From assembly GCF_037892425.1 (NCBI RefSeq), contig NZ_JBBKTT010000002.1:205732-269731 (forward strand): a DNA stretch of 64,000 nt, written 5' to 3'. The position numbers were made by a program, and so were the translations under genes. The notes beneath the pieces were generated by a model. It saw only the letters and a list, made by a program, of their open reading frames with translations. It did not search any database and had not been told where the DNA came from. Positions 28,601 through 37,200 of this stretch are shown here, piece by piece (position 1 is the first letter of the stretch; the number at the start of each line of letters is the position of its first letter). Source of the stretch: Lacibacter sp. H375. Lineage in GTDB: Bacteria; Bacteroidota; Bacteroidia; Chitinophagales; Chitinophagaceae.

Positions 28601-30055
28601 ATGCAATTGGTCAGATCATTCCTTGTTTCAGCAGCACTTGTCTGTTGTTACACATTAACTGCACAGGATAGTTCAAAACAAATAAGAAACCGCCTCCTTC
28701 TCGATTTTCCTTTGCTTGAATTTCCACACATGAATTATGCAGCAGGAATGTCGTTCAACAAACGCATGAAGTTACCTTCAGGAGGAACTGTGCGTCCCAC
28801 ATTCGGCGATTTTATACGTGGGTACGAAAGTCCTTCGATGCAACAGGCACTTGCTGTTACAAAAAATCTGCATGCAACAAACTATTATTTCAATAACCGG
28901 TTATGGAACAAATGGATTGCACCGGTAAATCGAAAGAAAAAATTTTTGAACCGGATTGCTGCGAATGCAACAGCCGGTGCAGTTGATTATGTGTTGGCTT
29001 ATCACCTCATGGTGTTTGGTCCTGTTTGGCTGCACGAAGAGTTTCACCGTAATGGTATTACTCATCAATGTGCATCAAGCTTTGATGAAACCTATTATCG
29101 TTTTGGCGGTGGTATTCCAAGCGGATCAGTATCGCATGTATTGGATGAAGATATGATGCGGTTTAAGAGCACAGCCCCTCAAAACATGGTTCGAAGTTTT
29201 GCAGCTGGTATTGAAGCGCAATATCAGTTGGTAAGGGCGTTGCAGAAAGATAATTTTTTTCATCGCACTAATCAACCAAATGTTGTCATGAATATTCTTG
29301 TGACCAACCAGGCAATTGGTTATGTGAATCAATTCAAAGAAAAGGACTATGACGCCAGTATCGATACAATGAACAAGTATGGAGTTGCTGTGAAGGATCG
29401 TGATTTTGTAGGCTGGGATTTTACAGCGTGGGTATACGATCTGCATCGGATCAATGAACCGTACAGCAACCGTGGTACACATCCAAACGGAATGGGCATC
29501 AACAGAGCTATTAAACGAAGTCAGCTTACAGCTGAAGAAGACCGGTATTTAAGCAAGATGGGGCGGATGCAATACCTGAATTTTATTTCACCGTCCATGG
29601 TTGGTATTCATCGTATCAAAGTGAATGAACAAACAGCGTTTAATTTTTCGGTTCGTCATATATTGAATTCATTTGGTTATGACCTTGGTCTTGATGTATT
29701 TCTCGAAACAAAAGGAACACAATGGCTCGTTGGATTACATGGATACAGGAATAAAGAAAAACTTTGGCCCGGCATTGAGGTAGAAAATCCTGCGATCAAA
29801 CTGCGTGCCGGCAGCAAACAAATTCCATTACATGCAAGAGGAATGTTGTGGCTGCAACCCAAAGATCAATTGTTTACATCCACCAAACCAGAGCCCGGCG
29901 GTTTGTTACAACTGCGTGCTTATTATCCAACAAGGAAGGTATTAAAGCTGTATGCAGAAGCAGAAGCAAAAACAACCGGATGGGTTGCGGCAAATCCTTA
30001 TCTCGACCCAAATGTAACGGTGCGAATGGGTTTGATGGTTGATCTCAATAAATAA
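28601..30055 (+). CDS. Exported protein with an HExxH motif, unknown family
   Basis: 484 residues with a signal peptide (VSAALVCCYTLTAQ). I do not recognise the family. The central part contains H145-E-E-F-H149 in PVWLHEEFHRNG, a zinc-protease-like HExxH motif inside a hydrophobic context (VDYVLAYHLMVFGPVW). Later Glu and Asp residues that could be a third ligand include E in FDETYY and D in VLDEDMM. The C-terminal third (FNFSVRHILNSFGYDLGLDVFLETKG onward) alternates like barrel strands and ends in VRMGLMVDLNK. An outer-membrane or membrane-associated metalloprotein is possible. No regulon operator precedes it; the -7 element overlaps the upstream terminator. Confidence 0.85.
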   Translation: MQLVRSFLVSAALVCCYTLTAQDSSKQIRNRLLLDFPLLEFPHMNYAAGMSFNKRMKLPSGGTVRPTFGDFIRGYESPSMQQALAVTKNLHATNYYFNNRLWNKWIAPVNRKKKFLNRIAANATAGAVDYVLAYHLMVFGPVWLHEEFHRNGITHQCASSFDETYYRFGGGIPSGSVSHVLDEDMMRFKSTAPQNMVRSFAAGIEAQYQLVRALQKDNFFHRTNQPNVVMNILVTNQAIGYVNQFKEKDYDASIDTMNKYGVAVKDRDFVGWDFTAWVYDLHRINEPYSNRGTHPNGMGINRAIKRSQLTAEEDRYLSKMGRMQYLNFISPSMVGIHRIKVNEQTAFNFSVRHILNSFGYDLGLDVFLETKGTQWLVGLHGYRNKEKLWPGIEVENPAIKLRAGSKQIPLHARGMLWLQPKDQLFTSTKPEPGGLLQLRAYYPTRKVLKLYAEAEAKTTGWVAANPYLDPNVTVRMGLMVDLNK

Positions 30056-30064
30056 TCACATTGT

Positions 30065-30093
30065 TCCTGTTCTTTTGTAGAACAGGATTTTTT
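30065..30093 (+). terminator. Intrinsic terminator before the GNAT gene
   Basis: Perfect 8-bp stem TCCTGTTC / GAACAGGA (30065-30072, 30080-30087) followed by T6. It ends the 28601-30055 transcript. Confidence 0.88.
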
Positions 30094-30115
30094 ATTTTGC
30101 CTGAAAGAAATTTAC

Positions 30116-30649
30116 ATGTTTCCTGTTCTTACCACTGAACGTTTATTACTACGTAAAGTAGAACAGACAGATGCAGCTGCTGTTTTAAAAGGTTACAGCG
30201 ATCCGTTGGTGAACAGGCATATGTCGGTTGCTTATCATTCGCTCGAAGAGGTGCAGGCGCAACTGGATTTTTACAATTCAATTTACACAACAGGTGATGG
30301 GATATGGTGGGCAATCTGTCCCGGCGATGATCCTTCAAATGTTATTGGTAACGGCGGTTTGAATAATTACCGAATGCAACATCGCTGTATTGAGATCGGT
30401 TATTGGATATTGCCAGGTGAACAAGGACGTGGATATGCATCAGAAGCAGTGAAAGCCATCTGCAATTATGCATTTACACAACTTGATGTTCATCGTATTG
30501 AAGCTATTGTTGAAGGGGACAATGATACAAGTATCAAGCTCCTGGAAAAACTGGGCTTCGCCTGCGAAGGCACGCACCGGCAGTGCGAGATAAAAAACGG
30601 GAACTACATCGACCTGGTCTACTACGCATTGTTTAATCCTTATCACTAA
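30116..30649 (+). CDS. GNAT-family N-acetyltransferase (RimJ/RimL type)
   Basis: 177-residue acetyltransferase of the RimJ/RimL subgroup. It starts TERLLLRKVEQTDA and has the acetyl-CoA loop (GYWILPGEQGRGYASEAV; the Q/RxxGxG/A pattern is PGEQGRGYA), followed by LDVHRIEAIVEGDNDTSIKLLEKLGFACEG. It would transfer an acetyl group from acetyl-CoA to a protein N-terminus, antibiotic or small amine; the substrate is unknown. It is a single gene between terminators and has no regulon operator. Confidence 0.9.
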   Translation: MFPVLTTERLLLRKVEQTDAAAVLKGYSDPLVNRHMSVAYHSLEEVQAQLDFYNSIYTTGDGIWWAICPGDDPSNVIGNGGLNNYRMQHRCIEIGYWILPGEQGRGYASEAVKAICNYAFTQLDVHRIEAIVEGDNDTSIKLLEKLGFACEGTHRQCEIKNGNYIDLVYYALFNPYH

Positions 30650-30703
30650 GAGCACAATATGTGATGCAGCATCACATCATTTCAACCAATTGCTTCCTCA
30701 ATT

Positions 30704-30749
30704 CACACAGTTATGCGATTGATTTCGGGGTCTCTGCAATCTATCTTCA
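30704..30749 (+). promoter_or_regulatory. Regulon operator and promoter, site 5
   Basis: CACACAGTTATGCG (30704-30717; one mismatch in the left arm), then ATTG, and TATCTTCA (30742-30749) after 24 nt. It points to a 32-codon ORF at 30788 and, beyond it, the Crp-like gene at 30930. Confidence 0.6.
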
Positions 30750-30787
30750 CATCAGTTTCGTTTATATCATTACTAAAATCATTTTTT

Positions 30788-30886
30788 ATGAACGACTTAA
30801 TGTGGGCTCATATCTACGTTGTTCCAACAGGTACAGGTTATGGTTACCTGTTGATCAACTGCACAGGTAACCCCGAAAATAACTGA
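30788..30886 (+). CDS. Possible 32-residue leader peptide or small protein
   Basis: Short ORF MNDLMWAHIYVV... ending NPENN, about 32 nt after the expected transcription start of site 5. Inside it lies a perfect 9-bp hairpin (CAACAGGTA / TACCTGTTG, 30825-30833 and 30845-30853), and a T7 run follows at 30892-30898. It may be a leader peptide with an attenuator-like structure for the Crp-like gene, a small protein, or only a structured leader. No homologue is known to me. Confidence 0.3.
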   Translation: MNDLMWAHIYVVPTGTGYGYLLINCTGNPENN

Positions 30887-30929
30887 TCAGCTTTTTTTGC
30901 ACTAGCCAGCATTGCTTATCTTTAGCAGG

Positions 30930-31508
30930 ATGGAAATTGAATTGCTGAAACAATTTGTTCAACAGATCTATCCACTTCCTTTAGCGGATCTGGAACGTTT
31001 TACATCCGGGTGGCAACCGCTAACAGTAAAGCGGAAAACAATTCTTACTGCTGCCGGGGAAACAGAACGTCATCTTTATTTCGTATTGGAAGGATTGCAA
31101 CGTGCTTTTTACATTGGCGATGGTAATAAAGAAGCCACCATCGTATTTACTTATCCCCCTTCTTTCAGTGGAGTGGCTGATAGTTTTCTTACGCAAACTC
31201 CATCGCTATATTTTCTTGAGACATTAACTGCCAGTCGCTTCCTGCGTATTTCCTATGACGCAGTTGATCAAATGTCAAAGTCTTCTCCGCATATTCAGCA
31301 TTTATTATTCAAGGCAACAGCCTATGCGTTGAAAGGTGCATTACAACGCCATATCGAATTGCAGTGTTTTACCAATGAAGAAAAATTCAGAACATTACTG
31401 CAACGAAGTCCGCACATTCTTAATCTTGTGCCACACAAATACATTGCTTCTTATCTCGGCATGGATGCCACTAATTTCAGCAAGTTGCTGGGCTCCGTTA
31501 AACTCTGA
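30930..31508 (+). CDS. Crp/Fnr-family regulator with a short C-terminus
   Basis: 192 residues from the ATG at 30930 (an in-frame TTG at 30912 is less likely). The N-terminal cyclic-nucleotide-binding beta roll (about 20-120; RHLYFVLEGLQRAFYIGDGNKEATIVFTYP) is followed by a dimer helix. A helix-turn-helix ends almost at the recognition helix (HKYIASYLGMDATNFSKLLGSVKL), a form common in Bacteroidota Crp-like proteins. The effector is unknown. Operator site 5 lies about 200 nt upstream, so the gene may be controlled by the regulon. A DinB gene follows after 176 nt. Confidence 0.88.
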   Translation: MEIELLKQFVQQIYPLPLADLERFTSGWQPLTVKRKTILTAAGETERHLYFVLEGLQRAFYIGDGNKEATIVFTYPPSFSGVADSFLTQTPSLYFLETLTASRFLRISYDAVDQMSKSSPHIQHLLFKATAYALKGALQRHIELQCFTNEEKFRTLLQRSPHILNLVPHKYIASYLGMDATNFSKLLGSVKL

Positions 31509-31684
31509 TTTTTTCCGGCTTCATAAATCTTGGTTTTTACCAACAATCATGTTGTTGCTTCAGTTGAAATTTGTATAAAATTCGGAAGCATGATATATCC
31601 ATGAAAATTATCAAGCTAATTTATACTACAGCGACGATGATTTTTATGCATATACTATGTGGCTAAAAAAATAAAAAAGAACAC

Positions 31685-32278
31685 ATGAAACAGATCCACA
31701 GCAATACCTTGCTTGAACTTTTACAAAGTGATGTTCGTGAAATATTATTGCAATGCACTGCTTTGCAAAACACAAACCAGCCATTGCTTACACAGCAGCC
31801 TCACCCCGGCAAGTGGAGTGTGGCTCAGGTTCTGGAACATTTAAACATCTATTCCCGTTACTACATTACGGCAATAGAAGAAAAGCTTCATCTCAATCAA
31901 TCAGGGCCTAACCAAAACTTTACACCCGGCTGGTTTGGCAATTATTTTACCAACCTCATGAAGCCGACAGACGAAAAGAAACTCAAAAGTAAAATGAAAG
32001 CACCAGCCAACGCTGTTCCTTCTGCTCAACCCGATGTTGTGGCGATGTTGAATGAATTTATCAATCATCAACATCATTTGCTGAACCTGTTGCAGATTGC
32101 TCGTACGGCTAATCTTGACTACAACCGCATTCCTATTTCGCTTACTAAACTCATTAAGCTAAAACTGGGCGACACCTTCCGTTTCTTTATTGCACATGAG
32201 CAACGTCATTTCCTGCAAATTGAAAACACCTTAAAGCAGGTTGAGCAAAATCGTATGTCGGTTTTGTCAGCTGCCTGA
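31685..32278 (+). CDS. DinB-family protein
   Basis: 197 residues of the DinB_2-like four-helix fold: GKWSVAQVLEHLNIYSRYY holds the first His, and FFIAHEQRHFLQIENTL holds the C-terminal HxxxH pair of the metal site. It is longer than the DinB protein in the ilv operon (154 residues) and not closely similar to it. Such genes often sit beside Crp-like regulators in Bacteroidota, as here. The substrate is unknown; thiol-dependent transferase activity is known for some relatives. Confidence 0.85.
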   Translation: MKQIHSNTLLELLQSDVREILLQCTALQNTNQPLLTQQPHPGKWSVAQVLEHLNIYSRYYITAIEEKLHLNQSGPNQNFTPGWFGNYFTNLMKPTDEKKLKSKMKAPANAVPSAQPDVVAMLNEFINHQHHLLNLLQIARTANLDYNRIPISLTKLIKLKLGDTFRFFIAHEQRHFLQIENTLKQVEQNRMSVLSAA

Positions 32279-32330
32279 GTTAAACCTTGTCGTTAAAGAG
32301 ATATGATTGAAAGATCAAATCTCTTATTAT

Positions 32331-32376
32331 CACATTGATATGTGATTGTATGAGTGTTTTTTATTTGGAAGCTTTG
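32331..32376 (+). promoter_or_regulatory. Regulon operator and promoter, site 6
   Basis: CACATTGATATGTG (32331-32344), ATTG directly after, AAGCTTTG (32369-32376; TTTG half intact) after exactly 24 nt. This decides the start of the next gene at 32395: longer readings from 32335 would begin inside the operator. Confidence 0.75.
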
Positions 32377-32394
32377 CTGCAAATAAACCTTATC

Positions 32395-32988
32395 ATGAAA
32401 TTTAACCTTATCATCATCCTTTCTTTTCTTTTTGCGATAGGGGCATTCAATCTTTCAGCCCAGCAACATACAAAGCCACTTGGGTATGAGGTAGCAGGCG
32501 GCCTGCAAACGTATTATGCCCCTTTCATTAAAGCAACATTAAAAGGAACACAACCCGTTTTCATGGCGGGTGTGCATCAGCCCTTAAATGTAAAAAACAG
32601 TATTGGACTAACATTGAGGCTAGGGTATAACCGGCACGTGCAACAAGGCGATGCATTGTTTACTCAGCTGTTATTTAACTACACACCACTTGTTGCTAAA
32701 AAAATTGAATTGGGAATTGGCGCCGGCGTTGGTTATCAGTTTTCATTTTATCCATCAACACCTTTAAAGTGGAACGGTACCGAATGGTTTGAAGGGAAAG
32801 CCATAAAAGCTGTTATACAGGTGCCTGCACAGGTAAGCATTGGCTATCGTGGAATTGAAACTACCAAAGGCAGATTTACTCCTTATGTTTCTTATCAGCT
32901 GAATGCATTGTTCAACTACACACCTGATCTTACTCCATTACCTTCTTCATTCTTTCTGCTGGGTGTAAAGTATTCAGCAAAAAAATAA
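32395..32988 (+). CDS. Outer-membrane beta-barrel-like protein
   Basis: 197 residues from ATG 32395, with signal peptide KFNLIIILSFLFAIGAFNLSAQ. The mature part is amphipathic beta strands (GYEVAGGLQTYYAPFIKATLK, SIGLTLRLGYNRH, KKIELGIGAGVGYQFSFYP) ending in FFLLGVKYSAKK, like a small eight-stranded outer-membrane barrel. No specific family is recognised. It is the first gene of a likely operon with a serine hydrolase and a lipoprotein, under operator site 6. Confidence 0.78.
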   Translation: MKFNLIIILSFLFAIGAFNLSAQQHTKPLGYEVAGGLQTYYAPFIKATLKGTQPVFMAGVHQPLNVKNSIGLTLRLGYNRHVQQGDALFTQLLFNYTPLVAKKIELGIGAGVGYQFSFYPSTPLKWNGTEWFEGKAIKAVIQVPAQVSIGYRGIETTKGRFTPYVSYQLNALFNYTPDLTPLPSSFFLLGVKYSAKK

Positions 32989-33019
32989 TCATTACTCTCA
33001 ACTTATTAATTGAATGATC

Positions 33020-34219
33020 ATGAAACATAGTTCGATCGTTTTGGCAGTAGCCTGTTTATTTCTTTTAGCTTCCTGTCGGCAGGATATATACAGCACAGCC
33101 GTTACACCTGTTGCCGGTGTACTACCGGAAAATGAAAATCACCCAATGAAAGACAGCCTTGATTTTATTTTGAATAAACATATTGCCAAAGGTGTACCTG
33201 GTGCCCAGGTAATGGTGAAGAATGCCGATGGCTGGTATATTACAAACGGTGGTTATGCAAAAACGGAAACAAAAACCGCTATGTCGGATAACATGACCGC
33301 CTGGGTTTACAGTATTTCAAAAACCTACCTGGCAACTGTTGCATTGCGCTTAAAAGAAAAGGGCCTGCTGAATCTGGATGCACCAATAAAAAATTTTATT
33401 TCTCAGGATATACTAAAGCATATTGCAAATGGCGATAAGATCACAGTTCGCCAATTAATGAATCATAGCAGCGGGTTACGAAATCATACAGTAGAACCAT
33501 CCTTTCAGCTCTTTCAACTTAACAATCCATTTACTGTTTTAACTCTTGAAGAAAAAATCAAATTCATTTACGACAAACCTGCGTTGTTTGAACCCGGAAC
33601 AGATTTTTTCTACAGCAACAGTGGTTACACATTGTTACAGTGGGTTGTGGAAGCTGCAAGCAATAAACCTTATGCGCAGGTTTTGCAGGAAGAAATTCTG
33701 CAGCCGTTGAATCTCACAAAAACCTACTATCATATATCTGATGCAAAATTGCTTGAGCTTGGTTTTCCCAACTATTATTTTGAACGTTACAATAATGGTC
33801 AGCTCGAAAACGTAACTAAATGGAATAATACAATTGCAAAAGGGTTAGAAGGTTACGGTGGTATTGCAGCAAACGGAACTGATGTGATTCGTTTTATGGA
33901 AGCACTCATTAATGGTAATATCATCAGTGCAGCTTCTTTACAGGAAATGCGTACATGGATACAGGGAAAAGAAAGTACAGAGCCTGACTACGGCCTGGGT
34001 CTTGAGTATTTTGGCAATTACAATAAAACGGTACCAACAATCACATATGGTCACGAAGGCGATGGAATAGGCGGTACAACACAGGTTTTATATGTTCCTG
34101 CAAATGATACTTACATTTTTATTACCATCAACGCCGGCCGGCAGTTGTTTGGTGAGTATCTGTTCCGCACCAGCGACCTGAAAATAGATCTGTGTCGTTA
34201 TGTGGCAACTTATCGTTAA
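33020..34219 (+). CDS. Serine hydrolase, class C beta-lactamase family, lipoprotein
   Basis: 399 residues from ATG 33020 (ATG 33014 adds two residues). Lipobox cysteine C19 (LFLLASC) anchors it in the envelope. The active-site motif S98-I-S-K101 (WVYSISKTYLA), the YSN motif (FFYSNSGYTLLQWV) and the C-terminal HEG (YGHEGDGIGG) are all present, so it should be active. Relatives include D-aminopeptidases, esterases and penicillin-binding carboxypeptidases. It lies 31 nt after the barrel gene and before a lipoprotein gene in the site 6 operon. A role on peptidoglycan or D-amino-acid peptides is inferred. Confidence 0.9.
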   Translation: MKHSSIVLAVACLFLLASCRQDIYSTAVTPVAGVLPENENHPMKDSLDFILNKHIAKGVPGAQVMVKNADGWYITNGGYAKTETKTAMSDNMTAWVYSISKTYLATVALRLKEKGLLNLDAPIKNFISQDILKHIANGDKITVRQLMNHSSGLRNHTVEPSFQLFQLNNPFTVLTLEEKIKFIYDKPALFEPGTDFFYSNSGYTLLQWVVEAASNKPYAQVLQEEILQPLNLTKTYYHISDAKLLELGFPNYYFERYNNGQLENVTKWNNTIAKGLEGYGGIAANGTDVIRFMEALINGNIISAASLQEMRTWIQGKESTEPDYGLGLEYFGNYNKTVPTITYGHEGDGIGGTTQVLYVPANDTYIFITINAGRQLFGEYLFRTSDLKIDLCRYVATYR

Positions 34220-34253
34220 CTAAAATTATTTCTTAACCTGTAAACGAATTTTT

Positions 34254-35024
34254 ATGCGTTACACCTACATTAGCTTTGGAATTATTTTGTTGTTGCTTGT
34301 TTCCTGCAGGAAACCAACAGATCAACCTCAGCGAACATCAAAACTGGTAACAAAAATTTCTTCATCACCCACCGATTTCCGTTCGTTTACCTATGATGCA
34401 AACAAACGCCTGACGAATCATACGCTCCAGTTTATTAATGGAGACGGAACATCGCTTATGTCGGTGAATTATTTTTATATCGATGGCATCATCAGCACAG
34501 CTTCATCACAAGGAGGTTCTATATTTTATGAAACAGAAGGCCGGCAGGTGAAAGTGGTAAGAACTTTCCGCCCAATGGGAAGTGAGATATCTACACTTTA
34601 CTACACGTATAACAGCAAGGGACAATTGATCGAATGGAGAGAAAAATTTAGTCAGCCTGATATCGATCAGCCAAAAGAATCAAAACAGGCGTTTGAATAT
34701 TATGCTGATGGAAATTTGAAGCGTACGATGTACTATTTAAAGATGACAAACGACGGACCTTTTGTTTTAAATGGAAGTACAGTGTATGATCAATACGATC
34801 AGTTTAAAAATCCTGAGGTTTCATTTCTGGGTACAGTTTATTTGCCTTCAGTTGTGTTTCAAAAAAACAATGCCGGTCGTATAAGGCATTATGCAGCTAA
34901 CGGTGAGCTGTATCAAACAAGTACATTTGAATATACGTATGATGCCGACGGTTACCCGGCAACAAAGCTTTATAAAGACGACCGAAGCACAATTGATATA
35001 TTATTTACATACAGCTACCAATAA
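34254..35024 (+). CDS. RHS-like-repeat lipoprotein, paralogue A
   Basis: 256 residues with lipobox (IILLLLVSC, C17) followed by RKPTDQPQRTSKL. The mature part alternates short YD-type strand motifs (FRSFTYDANKRLTNH, LYYTYNSKGQLIEWRE, FEYYADGNLKRTMYY, FEYTYDADGYPATK), as in Bacteroidota lipoproteins with scattered RHS/YD-like repeats. No enzymatic motif. It resembles the lipoprotein at 39197, including the post-lipobox KPT...PQ...KL stretch. Third gene of the site 6 operon, closed by a strong terminator. Confidence 0.82.
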   Translation: MRYTYISFGIILLLLVSCRKPTDQPQRTSKLVTKISSSPTDFRSFTYDANKRLTNHTLQFINGDGTSLMSVNYFYIDGIISTASSQGGSIFYETEGRQVKVVRTFRPMGSEISTLYYTYNSKGQLIEWREKFSQPDIDQPKESKQAFEYYADGNLKRTMYYLKMTNDGPFVLNGSTVYDQYDQFKNPEVSFLGTVYLPSVVFQKNNAGRIRHYAANGELYQTSTFEYTYDADGYPATKLYKDDRSTIDILFTYSYQ

Positions 35025-35058
35025 CACATTTAATCTTTCAATAGCGGTTGGATTAAGA

Positions 35059-35083
35059 AGGGATCTTGCAGAAGATCCCTTTT
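35059..35083 (+). terminator. Terminator abutting operator site 7
   Basis: Perfect 9-bp stem AGGGATCTT / AAGATCCCT (35059-35067, 35072-35080), loop GCAG, T3. The next operator starts at 35084, directly after the T-run. Confidence 0.85.
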
Positions 35084-35129
35084 CACATATTCATGTGATT
35101 GCCTCAATTTTTGTATGCCTGTACATTTG
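35084..35129 (+). promoter_or_regulatory. Regulon operator and promoter, site 7
   Basis: CACATATTCATGTG (35084-35097), ATTG directly after, TACATTTG (35122-35129) after exactly 24 nt. The -7 element ends only 3 nt before the start codon of the next gene. Confidence 0.82.
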
Positions 35130-35132
35130 TTT

Positions 35133-36575
35133 ATGAAACTTATCATCTTCTTATTCGCATTTGGACTGCACTATTCTTTTGCCCAGCTCCCGGCAGATAA
35201 AAAGTTAAAGATTGACAGTCTCATTCAACAGTATATTGAAACCAAACAATTCTCAGGTTGTGTGCTTGTTGCAAAGAACAACGAGGTATTGTATCAGCAG
35301 GCCTTTGGTTATGCCAGCAGGGAAGAGCAAGTGCTAAACCGCATTGCCACTAATTTTAATATAGCCTCAATGGGCAAAACGTTCACTGCAACACTTGTTA
35401 TGCAGTTGGTGCAGGAAGGTAAAATTTCCCTTGAGCAAACACTTGCAACAGTTTTGCCTGAGTTTAAAGTGAAGAAGGCAGATAGCATAACTGTAAGGCA
35501 TCTGTTGACGCATACTTCGGGTGTTGGCAATTATATGATGCATGTGAATTTTGAAGCAGAACGTCATCAACTGAAATCGCTGAATGATGTAATGCCATAT
35601 GTGGTTGCAATGGAGCCAACATTGGATTATGTGGGGCAGCGTCATGATTATTCTAACTCAGGATTCATTTTGTTGGGAAAGATCGTTGAAAAAATTAGCG
35701 GTAAGTCGTACATGCAAAACCTGGAGGAGCGTATTTTTAAACCAGCAGGTATCAAAAGTTCATACATTCATTACCCGGCCACTTTCATTGCGCCAAATGA
35801 AGCAACTCCTTACCTTGCTTATACGCAGAAAACATTTGTAAACGCAGCAGCAGAAGAATTTCCTGCTTTGTCTGATGGTGGTATGCAGTCGAATGTGATC
35901 GATCTTTATCGCTTTGCCAAAGCACTACTTAACGACAAACTTCTTTCAACTGCCATGCGTGATAGTATGTGGAGCGGAAAAGTTGCAACAGGAAGAGCAG
36001 ATAAATACAGCTTTGGCTGGGTTGATGAACAGTTAGATTTTGGGAAAAGAACTTATAGCCATAGCGGTGGGGGTAAAGGATTTTCTTCTGATCTCAAGAT
36101 CGTAAAAGAAGATGGATATATTGTTATAGTGTTAATCAATAACCGTGTGAACCCACGTGATGTTACAAATAATATTTTGCGTATTCTCTACAACAAAGAA
36201 ACCCGCAAGCCGGAAAAGTATCTTGAAAATGTATTGATGGAAGTAACAGAAGAGAAAGGATTTGATTATGTGCGTACGAATTACAAGGCCATTCTTAAAG
36301 AAAAGGGGTTTGATAAAACACCAAATCCGTGGGTATATATTATGTACTCCGATATGTTTGAAACGATGAAGGATTTTGACAAAGCATTTGCTGTAATTGA
36401 AATGGGGCGGGAAGAATTTCCCAATGAAGCATCTTTATATAATGTAACAGGCCAGTTGTATGCTAATCAGAAAAAGTTTAAGGAAGCTGCTGAGTGGTTT
36501 AATAAAGCACTTGTAATTAATCCTGAAGACGATTTTGCGAAGATGATGCTGAAGAATATCAGTAGTAAATTGTAA
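35133..36575 (+). CDS. Secreted serine hydrolase with C-terminal TPR segment
   Basis: 480 residues from ATG 35133, chosen because the signal peptide (KLIIFLFAFGLHYSFAQ) begins there. Class C beta-lactamase fold with S79-M-G-K82 (ASMGKTFTA), YSNSGFILLGKI and HSGGGKGF. After about residue 370 comes a helical tail with tetratricopeptide-like text (EASLYNVTGQLYANQKKFKEAAEWFNKALVINPEDD). It probably acts on cell-wall or D-amino-acid peptide bonds in the periplasm. The -7 element ends 3 nt before the ATG, so the mRNA may be leaderless. The next gene is 15 nt downstream. Confidence 0.9.
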   Translation: MKLIIFLFAFGLHYSFAQLPADKKLKIDSLIQQYIETKQFSGCVLVAKNNEVLYQQAFGYASREEQVLNRIATNFNIASMGKTFTATLVMQLVQEGKISLEQTLATVLPEFKVKKADSITVRHLLTHTSGVGNYMMHVNFEAERHQLKSLNDVMPYVVAMEPTLDYVGQRHDYSNSGFILLGKIVEKISGKSYMQNLEERIFKPAGIKSSYIHYPATFIAPNEATPYLAYTQKTFVNAAAEEFPALSDGGMQSNVIDLYRFAKALLNDKLLSTAMRDSMWSGKVATGRADKYSFGWVDEQLDFGKRTYSHSGGGKGFSSDLKIVKEDGYIVIVLINNRVNPRDVTNNILRILYNKETRKPEKYLENVLMEVTEEKGFDYVRTNYKAILKEKGFDKTPNPWVYIMYSDMFETMKDFDKAFAVIEMGREEFPNEASLYNVTGQLYANQKKFKEAAEWFNKALVINPEDDFAKMMLKNISSKL

Positions 36576-36590
36576 AATTGAAAGATTCTG

Positions 36591-37124
36591 ATGCAAAGGA
36601 AAGTTGTTGTTTATATCGCAGCCAGTGTTGATGGTTATATTGCTGCACCCGATGGTGATCTTTCATTTCTTTCGAAAGTAGAAAAGGAAGGGGAAGATTA
36701 TGGCTACGGAATTTTTATCGCTACTGTCGATACCGTTGTTCTAGGTAAGAATACATACGATAAGGTATTATCGATGGGTTATCCTTTTCCGCATGCTGAT
36801 AAGGAAGCTTATAACATTACAAGAACCGAACGGGCAACCGAAGGAACAATAAATTTCTACACTGGTGATGTGGTTGATTTGGTAGGAATGCTGAAAGAGC
36901 AAAATGGCAAAACGATCTTTATTGATGGGGGTGCGTATGTGGTGAACAGATTGTTACAGCATGGTTTGGTTGATGAACTTTATCTTTCATACATACCCGT
37001 TTTGCTTGGCGGTGGGATTGCTTTGTTTAAACGGGGAAACCCTTTACAAAATCTGGAACTTCAAACGGTAAAAACATTTGATACAGGTCTTGTACAACTT
37101 CATTATCGTTTTGTAAAAGTCTGA
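36591..37124 (+). CDS. Dihydrofolate reductase / RibD C-terminal family protein
   Basis: 177 residues of the dihydrofolate reductase-like superfamily (RibD C-terminal group): KVVVYIAASVDGYIAAPDGD at the start, VDTVVLGKNTYDKVL, then IFIDGGAYVVNRLLQHGLVDELYLSYIPVLLGGGIALF. These NADPH-binding oxidoreductases are common and mostly uncharacterised. No signal peptide, so it is the rare cytosolic member of this envelope gene set. It lies 15 nt after the serine hydrolase and is cotranscribed under site 7. Confidence 0.9.
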   Translation: MQRKVVVYIAASVDGYIAAPDGDLSFLSKVEKEGEDYGYGIFIATVDTVVLGKNTYDKVLSMGYPFPHADKEAYNITRTERATEGTINFYTGDVVDLVGMLKEQNGKTIFIDGGAYVVNRLLQHGLVDELYLSYIPVLLGGGIALFKRGNPLQNLELQTVKTFDTGLVQLHYRFVKV

Positions 37125-37141
37125 CCTGCGAACTTCCTTTT

Positions 37142-37187
37142 CACATGTTCATGTGGTGTTGCTGCAATCACCAACTGGTTACATTTG
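37142..37187 (+). promoter_or_regulatory. Regulon operator and promoter, site 8
   Basis: CACATGTTCATGTG (37142-37155) is a near-perfect palindrome; TACATTTG (37180-37187) follows after exactly 24 nt. The start codon at 37201 is 14 nt past the -7 element. Confidence 0.82.
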
Positions 37188-37200
37188 GTAAACCTTTTTT

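Noticed and set aside
30661..30870. 69-codon frame over operator site 5
   Set aside because: It would begin upstream of, and translate through, the operator and -7 element; a promoter reading fits better.
31636..31660. Possible extra regulon palindrome (GCATATACTATGTG) before the DinB gene
   Set aside because: The half-sites are 5 nt apart, not 4, and no -7 element lies at the standard distance in either direction.
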